From Patescibacteria group bacterium (GTDB lineage Bacteria; Patescibacteriota; Microgenomatia; UBA1406; GWC2-37-13), in the NCBI GenBank assembly GCA_943356515.1, contig CALRFM010000009.1, forward strand, positions 1 to 16,296: a stretch of DNA of 16,296 nt, given 5' to 3'. This document shows, in pieces, positions 6,540 through 11,334 of this stretch. The translations under genes were made by a program, and so were the position numbers. Below the pieces are notes generated by a model. It worked only from the letters and a program-made list of their open reading frames with translations, did no database searches and was not told the DNA's origin. Position 1 is the first letter of the stretch; every line of letters starts with the position of its first letter.

Positions 6540-7022
6540 TCAGGGTTTGCAAAATTCTTCTTTGAAGTTTTCTTGCTGACGCTCGGGCATACGATCTAGA
6601 AGTGATTCTATCATTGTTACAACAGTCTGATCGTATATAAAATCGGTAGCTGATTTCTTGGTTTCTTCTACTGCATAGTCTTTAACGCCCGTTGCTTCAC
6701 CCAATACTTTATTAGTGGTCTTGTTGATATCTGTTACTACCCTCTTGTAGCCCACATTGGTACGAAACTCGTTTTCTATACTTTCGCGCCACTTCTCTGG
6801 TGAGGTGAATTCTTTTATAGATTCTAATGATTTACTGTTTACTTTAGTGCTTTCCAAATTCTTTTTAGCTATTGCGGTGTTTAGAATAATTGCGCCAAAC
6901 AACACAAGCGCCATAAGAAATATCAATTTGAAATACAATCCAAATGTTGGTTGAGGAGCGTTAGCCGCGTTTGATCGAGTCAGACTCGATGACGCGGTGG
7001 CTGATTTTTTCTCTCGAGGCAT
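6540..7022 (-). CDS. single-pass membrane protein of unknown function, 160 aa
   Basis: A short N-terminal tail (1-28), one strong membrane segment (about 29-50, ending in NTAIAKK) and a charged helical C-terminal domain. A stretch near 55-85 (SKSLESIKEFTSPEKWRESI) and the EETKKSATDF region could form helices or a coiled coil. I recognise no family. By the charge rule the orientation is not clear-cut, since the N-tail has both K/R and few acidic residues. The N-tail contains the in-gene palindrome that encodes ASSSLTRSNA, nearly the same peptide as in the glutaredoxin-like protein. The start is supported by a TATACT 6 nt upstream. It lies 57 nt before the hydrolase gene. Confidence 0.75.
   Translation of the reverse strand: MPREKKSATASSSLTRSNAANAPQPTFGLYFKLIFLMALVLFGAIILNTAIAKKNLESTKVNSKSLESIKEFTSPEKWRESIENEFRTNVGYKRVVTDINKTTNKVLGEATGVKDYAVEETKKSATDFIYDQTVVTMIESLLDRMPERQQENFKEEFCKP
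6965..6997. repeat. in-gene nested palindrome, copy 2
   Basis: Outer arms CCGCGT (6965-6970) and ACGCGG (6992-6997) enclose a perfect inner palindrome ATCGAGTC-A-GACTCGAT (6974-6990). It is 32/33 identical, in reverse, to 4057-4089. It lies in the N-terminal tail of the membrane protein and encodes AS-SSLTRS-NA in frame. Confidence 0.8.
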
Positions 7023-7028
7023 AGTATT

Positions 7029-7034
7029 AGTATA
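7029..7034 (-). promoter_or_regulatory. -10 box of the membrane-protein gene (leaderless type)
   Basis: Minus-strand TGCTATACT has the extended TGN element and ends 6 nt before the ATG at 7022, so the transcript should begin at the start codon. Confidence 0.5.
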
Positions 7035-7084
7035 GCATCAAAGCGCACCACCCTTATTTCTTTTGTGCTAAAATATGGTTCACC

Positions 7085-7156
7085 GCCCAGGTGGCTCAGT
7101 GGTAGAGCATCTTCTTGGTAAGAAGAAGGTCGTGGGTTCGATTCCCACTCTGGGCT
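7085..7156 (+). tRNA. tRNA-Thr (anticodon GGT)
   Basis: A full cloverleaf can be drawn: acceptor GCCCAGG with TCTGGGC (one G-T pair), D-arm GCTC...GAGC, anticodon stem TCTTC/GAAGA around the loop TTGGTAA, and T-arm GTGGG, TTCGATT, CCCAC. The loop places GGT at the anticodon, reading ACC (and ACT) threonine codons. The discriminator is T7156 and no CCA is encoded, so it must be added after transcription. A TAAAAT (7069-7074) just upstream may be its -10. Confidence 0.95.
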
Positions 7157-7162
7157 CATTGT

Positions 7163-7191
7163 TTGACTTCAGAACTCTCCTATTATATACT
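7163..7191 (+). promoter_or_regulatory. promoter of the gene pair at 7212
   Basis: TTGACT (7163-7168), a 17-bp spacer and TATACT (7186-7191). The start would be near 7198, about 14 nt before the ATG. It lies directly after the tRNA, so the pair need not depend on tRNA transcription. Confidence 0.55.
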
Positions 7192-7211
7192 TACTCCAAT
7201 AATTTTCACTT

Positions 7212-7544
7212 ATGGCACCAGAACAAACGGTACATACAATAACAGCTGAAGCAATACTAATGGACTTGTATCGATCAGGTAGGCTATCTGAGGATCTGTT
7301 CAGACAACGTCTCATTGAGAGTATTCAAGCAAAAAGAGTCAAAGTCCTTGCAAGGGAAAAACGCATTATTGCCGCAACAGCCGCTCAAGGTAATTACGAG
7401 TCGCTCACGACAGATACTTCCGGACACCGGACTCAAGATTGGTTTGAGAAAACTGGGCAAAGTTTTGCATCAGGGCTGGCAAGTACATGCCTTGCGCTTG
7501 CTATTGTTGACTCACATACTGGTATTTGGTATGGCCCACTGTGA
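7212..7544 (+). CDS. hypothetical protein, 110 aa, or N-terminal half of a frameshifted gene
   Basis: Unrecognised. Residues 1-60 are helical and charged (ITAEAILMDLYRSGRLSEDL, then RQRLIESIQAKRVKVLAREK) and end in IIAATAAQ. The rest is more mixed, ending SHTGIWYGPL. The reading frame looks protein-like up to its TGA at 7542, whereas the other frame over the same DNA is arginine-rich and unlike protein until about 7530. The next gene overlaps it by 14 nt in the +1 frame, so the two may be a coupled pair or one 236-residue protein split by a single-base change. Confidence 0.55.
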   Translation: MAPEQTVHTITAEAILMDLYRSGRLSEDLFRQRLIESIQAKRVKVLAREKRIIAATAAQGNYESLTTDTSGHRTQDWFEKTGQSFASGLASTCLALAIVDSHTGIWYGPL

Positions 7545-7920
7545 TCCTATTACCGTTGAATTAACGGTCGACAGACTTATTAGGTTAATGAAAAAGAGAG
7601 ACCCTTTTATTGAACCTGATGAGGGTTTTACTCCTGAAGTGATTGCTGATTTTGTTGATAGAACAGTGCATACAGCCTTAGAGGAATTTGATCAACTTCA
7701 TCCTGAAAACTTACAAAAGTTTCATGCAATAGGAATTGGAATGGATTTTATTCCCCAAACAGGTGCACCTATTGTTCATCAGGCGATCCAAGATTCGTTT
7801 TTAAAACATGGTGCTAAAAGGGCTTACATGGGAGGCGCTGATATAGATCTACGGTTATTTATTGGTATGCAGGGTGGTATCCTTTATGAAGGAAATGGTG
7901 TGCTTAAGCTTTATCAGTAA
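7531..7920 (+). CDS. hypothetical protein, 129 aa, overlapping the upstream gene
   Basis: Unrecognised. From the ATG at 7531 it reads MAHCDPITVELTVDRLIRLM, then a charged helical part (TPEVIADFVDRTVHTALEEF) and a more hydrophobic C-terminal part (AIGIGMDFIPQTGAPIVHQA and GGADIDLRLFIGMQGGILYE). No signal peptide is seen. No Shine-Dalgarno precedes the ATG, so translation would rely on coupling to the upstream frame, or this is the C-terminal half of one frameshifted gene. Its TAA at 7918-7920 touches the end of the convergent methyltransferase gene. Confidence 0.6.
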   Translation: MAHCDPITVELTVDRLIRLMKKRDPFIEPDEGFTPEVIADFVDRTVHTALEEFDQLHPENLQKFHAIGIGMDFIPQTGAPIVHQAIQDSFLKHGAKRAYMGGADIDLRLFIGMQGGILYEGNGVLKLYQ

Positions 7921-8457
7921 TTAAGCTGATTTTTGTACTGCGTGATACCCTACAATTGCAGCGCTTACGATGACATTAAGAGATTTATTTATTCCCCACA
8001 TCGGTATTTCTACGGTTTGGTCTACTGCTTTGAGTGTTTCAGGCAATACGCCGTACGTTTCATTGCCCACCAAGAGTGAGAGCGGAAGTGCGTAATCTGC
8101 CTCAGTGTATGGAATAGATGATTTAGACTGTTCCACGGCGATTATATGAATATCCTTTTGTTCTTTTCTTAACTCATTAATTGCTTCCAAGGCTGTTTCT
8201 TTATATTCCCACGGCACGATCTTGTAGGTTCCTACACTGGCCTTTTGAATCTTATGATTGGGCGGCGTTTCCATTTCTCCGCATAAATAAATCTTTGATA
8301 CAGCCAAGGCATCTGCCAAGCGGAAGATGCCTCCTATATTGTAAGTGTCATATATATTCTCAAGAATCAGATACAGTGGCCTACGCACTATGTCTGCACT
8401 GATATGCTCTGCTTCAGATTGAGGAATATCTCGAAGCTCTTTTGAATTTAATTTCAT
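7921..8457 (-). CDS. SpoU/TrmH-family RNA 2'-O-methyltransferase
   Basis: 178 aa. The three SPOUT knot motifs are present: NIYDTYNIGGIFRLAD (34-49; N34 and R46), LLVGNETYG (128-136) and IPMWGINKSLNVIVSAAI (151-168). Members of this family transfer a methyl group from S-adenosylmethionine to a ribose 2'-OH in tRNA or rRNA. It is a short, catalytic-domain-only form, so TrmH- or TrmL-like tRNA modification is likelier than the longer rRNA enzymes, but the site cannot be read. The ATG at 8457 is preferred to one at 8496, whose extra residues would be coded by the promoter. It abuts the convergent unknown gene. Confidence 0.88.
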   Translation of the reverse strand: MKLNSKELRDIPQSEAEHISADIVRRPLYLILENIYDTYNIGGIFRLADALAVSKIYLCGEMETPPNHKIQKASVGTYKIVPWEYKETALEAINELRKEQKDIHIIAVEQSKSSIPYTEADYALPLSLLVGNETYGVLPETLKAVDQTVEIPMWGINKSLNVIVSAAIVGYHAVQKSA

Positions 8458-8466
8458 ATAAAGATT

Positions 8467-8472
8467 ATTATA
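8467..8472 (-). promoter_or_regulatory. -10 box of the methyltransferase gene
   Basis: Minus-strand TATAAT ends 9 nt before the ATG at 8457, giving a leader of only 2-3 nt. It lies back to back with the promoter of the divergent DUF11 gene in a 59-bp intergenic region. Confidence 0.5.
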
Positions 8473-8480
8473 ACCTATAG

Positions 8481-8509
8481 TTGACAAATGGTTCATCCTA
8501 TAATATAAT
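8481..8509 (+). promoter_or_regulatory. promoter of the DUF11 gene (leaderless type)
   Basis: Perfect TTGACA (8481-8486), a 17-bp spacer and perfect TATAAT (8504-8509), the best sigma-70 match in the window. The ATG at 8517 follows after 7 nt. The in-frame TTG at 8481 is the -35 box, not a start codon. Confidence 0.8.
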
Positions 8510-8516
8510 ACCCTTC

Positions 8517-9188
8517 ATGATTAAGTATATCGTTCTCATACTAACTATCCTTGCAATACCAACAAATGTATCTGCTGGCACCAGCCAATATGGCCAATAT
8601 GGTGGCGGAGCTCCTTCTTACTCTATTGTGGTGGATAAAATGGTCGCCGCGTCAAACGCGGTTGGAACTGGCACCAAAGGTGGTCAACCGGTATTTGTAG
8701 ACAATCTTACTCCTGCAGACGCTCGCTATGCACCAGGAGAAAAAATTGCATTCCAAGTAAAAATACGAAATACCTCTAATATAAACTTAACAAACGTAAA
8801 AGTTCAAGATATCCTTCCTGATTGGCTTGATGCTGCAGAAGGACCTGGTAACTACGATGGCACCACTCGAACAATAACTTGGACTTACCCACAGCTTTTG
8901 GCTGGTGAGGAACGCACTGAACGAGTAACGGCTCAGGTCAAACCACAACAGGAGCTTCCTGCAGACAAGGGCTTGATGTGTATGAACAATAAAGCAGTCG
9001 TAAGTGCAGATAATGCTTATGATGAAGATACCGCACAAGTATGTGTCGAAAAACAGGTAACTATGGTAACCACTAAAGGTGGTCAACCCATAACACAAAA
9101 TCCAGAAGCTGGAGCTCCCCTTCTTATCATAGGAGCTTTGAATCTTCTTGCTCTTGGAGCAGGTGTGTACATGAAGAGATTGGCATAA
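8517..9188 (+). CDS. exported DUF11-domain surface protein with C-terminal membrane anchor
   Basis: 223 aa. Residues 1-20 (MIKYIVLILTILAIPTNVSA) form a signal peptide with an A-x-A-like cleavage point. A glycine- and tyrosine-rich strip follows, then a DUF11-type beta domain (about 62-160) with the usual APGEKIAFQVKIRNTSNINL and TNVKVQDILPDWL phrases. After that come a TTKGGQP motif, a linker, and a hydrophobic helix (about 200-216) ending in KRLA. The end NPEAG, then hydrophobic helix, then basic tail resembles a sortase-type or exosortase-like sorting signal. The 14-base AAAGGTGGTCAACC occurs at 8676 and 9075, giving TKGGQP twice around the domain. It is probably a cell-surface adhesin or stalk piece. 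Confidence 0.82.
   Translation: MIKYIVLILTILAIPTNVSAGTSQYGQYGGGAPSYSIVVDKMVAASNAVGTGTKGGQPVFVDNLTPADARYAPGEKIAFQVKIRNTSNINLTNVKVQDILPDWLDAAEGPGNYDGTTRTITWTYPQLLAGEERTERVTAQVKPQQELPADKGLMCMNNKAVVSADNAYDEDTAQVCVEKQVTMVTTKGGQPITQNPEAGAPLLIIGALNLLALGAGVYMKRLA
8647..8661. repeat. in-gene palindrome, copy 3 (outer arms only)
   Basis: CCGCGT-CAA-ACGCGG, a perfect 6-bp stem with a 3-nt loop. It equals the 33-bp element at 4057 and 6965 with the inner 18 bp removed. It encodes AASNA (44-48) near the N-terminus of the mature DUF11 protein, in the same frame as the other copies. Confidence 0.7.
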
Positions 9189-9265
9189 AAAAAATAACTC
9201 CCTCATCCGCCATCTGTAATTGAATATTGACTCAGTAAATGAGCTCAACTAAGAATATGGTAGTG

Positions 9266-9271
9266 TATAAT
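9266..9271 (+). promoter_or_regulatory. -10 box of the first hicBA operon (leaderless type)
   Basis: Perfect TATAAT ending 6 nt before the ATG at 9278. No clear -35. It supports the start at 9278 over an in-frame ATG at 9239. Confidence 0.55.
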
Positions 9272-9277
9272 AATGCT

Positions 9278-9529
9278 ATGAAAAGTAAAAAAACTCAAAA
9301 TAAAAAAGTTCTTGAATATGTCGCTGTTTTGCAGGAAGAAGAAGCGGGTGGATATTCTGTATGGGTTCCGAGTCTCCCTGGCTGCGCCTCTCAAGGCGAA
9401 AGTGTAGAAGATGCCATGAAAAATATTCGTGAAGCTATCGAACTGTACCTCGAATATGATAATAAAGAACAATTGGAAGATGAAGTGTTTAAAAGACAAT
9501 TTGTAATTCCTATTCAAGTATATGCCTAA
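9278..9529 (+). CDS. hicB: HicB-family antitoxin (first pair)
   Basis: 83 aa. After a lysine-rich start comes the partly degraded RNase-H-like HicB core: EYVAVLQEEEAGGYSVWVPSLPGCASQGESVEDAMKNIREAIELYLE. The PSLPGC and GES-EDA phrases are the family's hallmark. HicB binds and blocks the HicA ribonuclease. No separate DNA-binding domain follows, so autoregulation would need the N-terminal basic part or another protein. Its stop overlaps the HicA start by 8 nt. The antitoxin-first order is the less common hicBA arrangement. Confidence 0.88.
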   Translation: MKSKKTQNKKVLEYVAVLQEEEAGGYSVWVPSLPGCASQGESVEDAMKNIREAIELYLEYDNKEQLEDEVFKRQFVIPIQVYA

Positions 9530-9743
9530 ACTCCCTGTCATATCGGCTCGAAAGCTCGTAAAAGCTTTTCAGAACATGGGGTTTGAAAAGATGCGACAGA
9601 CTGGAAGTCATATAGTCATGAAACATGAAGATGGTAGAATTACTGTCATACCTAATCATAAAGAAGTGAAGAAAGGAACGCTGCGAAATGGTATCCTCAA
9701 ACCTCTCAATATTACGGTACAAGAACTCATAGATAATATCTGA
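9522..9743 (+). CDS. hicA: HicA-family toxin (first pair)
   Basis: 73 aa. A double-stranded-RNA-binding-like fold with the catalytic histidine in RQTGSH (25-30, H30) and the usual start PVISARKLVKAFQNMGFE and IPNHKEVKKGTLRNGILK middle. HicA cuts mRNA when not held by HicB. The ATG overlaps the hicB stop by 8 nt, so translation is coupled. All key residues are present, so it should be functional. Confidence 0.9.
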   Translation: MPKLPVISARKLVKAFQNMGFEKMRQTGSHIVMKHEDGRITVIPNHKEVKKGTLRNGILKPLNITVQELIDNI

Positions 9744-9808
9744 TTCCCCCTCTCCCCCACCCACTCAATTAGCTTGCTTTTTCTCCCATTAAAAATGATA
9801 TTGAAAAT

Positions 9809-9831
9809 CACTCCACGGGTGGAGTGCAGAA
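9809..9831. repeat. CACTCCAC palindrome with GGAGTGCAGAA tail, copy 1
   Basis: CACTCCAC (9809-9816), GG, GTGGAGTG (9819-9826), then CAGAA. The tail GGAGTGCAGAA (9821-9831) recurs at 10692 and, reversed, at 11339. It ends 14 nt before the -10 of the second hicBA operon, so it could act as an operator or activator site. Confidence 0.6.
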
Positions 9832-9845
9832 GTTAGAAAGTAATG

Positions 9846-9851
9846 TATAAT
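9846..9851 (+). promoter_or_regulatory. -10 box of the second hicBA operon (leaderless type)
   Basis: Perfect TATAAT ending 7 nt before the ATG at 9859. The spacing region holds the CACTCC/GGAGTG palindrome instead of a recognisable -35, which suggests that a protein bound there may be needed for, or may block, transcription. Confidence 0.55.
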
Positions 9852-9858
9852 TGAGGGT

Positions 9859-10134
9859 ATGAAAAAAATAGTCTTAAATTACAATATCTTGATTGAAAAA
9901 GAAAAACAACCAGATGGCAAATATCTCTTTGTAACTCATGTACCTAGTCTGGGAATCTCGGATTTTGGAAAAACTCCAGATGAGGCAGCAAAAAATACTG
10001 AGGGAGCAATCAAAATATACCTTGAATCAGTTCGTGATATGGGTGAACCTATCCCTGATCCTGATCATGAGGAGGTCTATGTGACTTCGAGAAAAATTGA
10101 GATTGATACTTCGATTCAAAATTTTGCTACATAG
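9859..10134 (+). CDS. hicB: HicB-family antitoxin (second pair)
   Basis: 91 aa. The core VTHVPSLGISDFGKTPDEAAKNTEGAIKIYLESV is the HicB pattern with the cysteine position replaced (PSLGIS instead of PSLPGC). The C-terminal stretch PIPDPDHEEVYVTSRKIEID resembles the end of many HicB proteins. It is only distantly similar to the first HicB, which would keep the two pairs from cross-talking. HicA follows 6 nt after the stop. Confidence 0.85.
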   Translation: MKKIVLNYNILIEKEKQPDGKYLFVTHVPSLGISDFGKTPDEAAKNTEGAIKIYLESVRDMGEPIPDPDHEEVYVTSRKIEIDTSIQNFAT

Positions 10135-10140
10135 TCAAGT

Positions 10141-10359
10141 ATGCCAAAGACTCCTGTTCTGACAGCACGTAAAGTAGAAAAAATCCTCAAAAAACATGGA
10201 TTTATCGTGAAAAGACAAACAGGGAGTCATTGTACCTTTCACCAATCAGAAACACACAAGACTACTGTAGTCCCCATTCACAGTGGTGATCTTGCTATAG
10301 GAACGCTTAAAAGCATCATAAAGCAAGCAGGTCTTACAGTCAAAGACTTTTCAAAATAG
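10141..10359 (+). CDS. hicA: HicA-family toxin (second pair)
   Basis: 72 aa. MPKTPVLTARKVEKILKKHG and RQTGSH (25-30, H30) closely follow the first HicA, then CTFHQSETHKTTVVPIHSGD and GTLKSIIKQAGL. The catalytic histidine is intact. The two HicA proteins share the frame MPKxPVxxARKxxK...RQTGSH, more alike than the two HicB proteins. Confidence 0.9.
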   Translation: MPKTPVLTARKVEKILKKHGFIVKRQTGSHCTFHQSETHKTTVVPIHSGDLAIGTLKSIIKQAGLTVKDFSK

Positions 10360-10384
10360 AACATAACCCTCCCTCTCTTTCTTA

Positions 10385-10413
10385 TTGTATTTCACCCCTT
10401 AAAGTGGTATACT
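10385..10413 (+). promoter_or_regulatory. promoter of the boxA-containing leader
   Basis: TTGTAT (10385-10390), a 17-bp spacer and TATACT (10408-10413) predict a start near 10420. It is the only clear promoter between the second hicA and the leader's hairpins. Confidence 0.5.
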
Positions 10414-10419
10414 ATAGGA

Positions 10420-10658
10420 CTTATTTTGAGTATTCTAAATACTCGATTTATTCTGATTCTATCAGAGCTTGTTGCTTGCTCTTATACTAGCTATAGGATA
10501 TAAGTAACATGAGTAATGCGCTGATCGAAATAGTAAACACTAGCTGTTTACTGACAATCGATCTTCGCTCTTTAACAAAATGGGTTTAGGGACTTATCCC
10601 CGGAGGGGGTTAGGGATGATTTACTCATCTTTTAATTCTCGAAGAGGATAAGGAAAAG
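10420..10658 (+). ncRNA. structured leader or small RNA with rRNA-type boxA
   Basis: No convincing protein gene lies in 10360-10739. The region holds a hairpin GAGTATT-CTA-AATACTC (10428-10444). A second perfect stem, AGTAAACA (10532-10539) with TGTTTACT (10545-10552), is enclosed by GATCG (10523-10527) and CGATC (10559-10563). A boxA-like GCTCTTTAACAA follows at 10567-10578. After that comes a G-rich stretch with TTAGGGA twice and ATCCC/GGGAT pairing. Hairpin then boxA is the order in rRNA leaders, but no rRNA follows. It may be a long 5' leader of the NYN gene, a separate RNA, or an orphaned rRNA leader. The 3' end is not defined. Confidence 0.45.
10567..10578 (+). promoter_or_regulatory. 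boxA antitermination-like site
   Basis: GCTCTTTAACAA matches the rRNA-operon boxA of E. coli (TGCTCTTTAACA) at every position except the first T. In RNA, boxA recruits NusB and S10 (NusE) and makes RNA polymerase resistant to Rho. The match and the hairpin before it are seen; use as a boxA is inferred. Confidence 0.5.
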
Positions 10659-10659
10659 T

Positions 10660-10706
10660 CACTCCACAAACGGAACGTCTAACGTCCCTTTGGAGTGCAG
10701 AACAGA
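10660..10706. repeat. CACTCCA...TGGAGTG hairpin with GCAGAACAGA tail, copy 2 (left inverted repeat)
   Basis: CACTCCA (10660-10666) pairs with TGGAGTG (10691-10697). The interior (ACGGAACGT, CTA, ACGTCCC) pairs further with small mismatches, making one long hairpin. The 17 bases TTGGAGTGCAGAACAGA (10690-10706) recur exactly, inverted, at 11335-11351, so the two copies enclose the NYN gene and the small RNA. Confidence 0.75.
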
Positions 10707-10724
10707 GTATGTGTATACATATGG

Positions 10725-10730
10725 TATAGT
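10725..10730 (+). promoter_or_regulatory. -10 box of the NYN gene
   Basis: TATAGT ends 9 nt before the ATG at 10740. No -35 is recognisable, and the GGAGTGCAGAA motif lies 22 nt upstream. Readthrough from the boxA leader is an alternative source of transcript. Confidence 0.4.
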
Positions 10731-10739
10731 TATTGGTAT

Positions 10740-11237
10740 ATGTCATTTCTCTCATCATTTCCTCAATTTAAAACCAACAATCCGTACGTAGCTATAGACG
10801 CAGGGAACTTGTTTTACGCTCAGAAAACACTGGGGTTTCACATTGATTTATTGAAATTCCAAGCGCTATTTCCAACTAAAACGAAGTTCTCCTACTTTAC
10901 TGCCTACAATCCAGCAAAGAAAAAGCAACTGAAATTTTTTTCTTTTCTGGCACGACACGGATACCACTTGGTTACCAGAAAGCTCGAATATGCAGCTCAT
11001 GGATTGAAAGGGAATGTTGATACTGAAATTACACTTCACCTCATAACTGAAGCCATACAACATAATGAGATTGTGATACTCAGTGGTGATGGAGATTTTG
11101 TCCCCGTGGTTACGTATTTACGAAACCACCAAAAAAGCGTCTATACGCTTTCGACTAAAGGACACATGAAACAATCACTTCTGAAATCTACGTACTACTA
11201 TGATTTAGCATGGATGAAGGATAAGATTATCCAATAA
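10740..11237 (+). CDS. NYN-domain (DUF88/LabA-like) predicted ribonuclease
   Basis: 165 aa, a single-domain protein. The PIN-like NYN fold is marked by YVAIDAGNLFY (D20, N23), a central KGNVDTEITLHLI (D94) and the signature VILSGDGDFVPVVTYL (D117, D119), followed by the family's end KSTYYYDLAWM. The four acidic residues would hold the metal of an RNase active site. NYN/LabA proteins are cytoplasmic and include RNA-processing and defence-linked nucleases; the target here is unknown. The ATG at 10740 is preferred to an upstream in-frame GTG (10695), which would put codons through the promoter and repeat. It lies between 17-bp inverted repeats, behind a boxA leader and beside two hicBA pairs. 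Confidence 0.85.
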   Translation: MSFLSSFPQFKTNNPYVAIDAGNLFYAQKTLGFHIDLLKFQALFPTKTKFSYFTAYNPAKKKQLKFFSFLARHGYHLVTRKLEYAAHGLKGNVDTEITLHLITEAIQHNEIVILSGDGDFVPVVTYLRNHQKSVYTLSTKGHMKQSLLKSTYYYDLAWMKDKIIQ

Positions 11238-11259
11238 AAAAGCCCGATTGGTTACGGGC
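11236..11259 (-). terminator. intrinsic terminator of the small RNA
   Basis: GCCCG (11259-11255), an 8-nt loop, CGGGC (11246-11242) and six T (11241-11236) on the minus strand. On the plus strand the hairpin is followed by no T-run, so it does not terminate the NYN transcript. Confidence 0.6.
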
Positions 11260-11290
11260 AGTTGGGTAACTTACTTCCTTAGAAATAAGT
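11236..11290 (-). ncRNA. small structured RNA, about 55 nt, with own promoter and terminator
   Basis: On the minus strand a good promoter (TTGACA, 16 bp, TATACT) predicts a start near 11290. The product begins with a 9-bp hairpin ACTTATTTC/GAAGTAAGT (one G-U pair, loop TAAG). It ends in GCCCG/CGGGC followed by six U. It contains no ATG. It is convergent with the NYN gene, and its U-run ends on that gene's stop codon. Its target is unknown; base pairing with the end of the NYN transcript is possible but only by a few bases. Confidence 0.55.
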
Positions 11291-11296
11291 ACGTAT

Positions 11297-11324
11297 AGTA
11301 TAGCATTTCGCAATAGTTTGTCAA
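11297..11324 (-). promoter_or_regulatory. promoter of the small minus-strand RNA
   Basis: Perfect TTGACA (11319-11324), a 16-bp spacer and TATACT (11297-11302) preceded by TGC, an extended -10. The GGAGTGCAGAA motif (minus strand, 11349-11339) lies 14 nt upstream of the -35. Confidence 0.6.
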
Positions 11325-11334
11325 ATACACAGCT

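Noticed and set aside
7531..7548. Programmed +1 frameshift at CTG TGA as in prfB
   Set aside because: The slippery CTT TGA C and the Shine-Dalgarno just upstream that drive the prfB shift are both absent.
8481..8516. In-frame TTG start 36 bases upstream of the DUF11 gene
   Set aside because: The TTG is the first half of a perfect -35 TTGACA and the added residues would be coded by the promoter; the ATG at 8517 begins a clean signal peptide.
10509..10589. 26-codon open frame MSNALIEIVNTSC... in the boxA leader
   Set aside because: It runs straight through the perfect hairpin and boxA, has no good ribosome site, and is short enough to be chance; kept only as a possible leader peptide.
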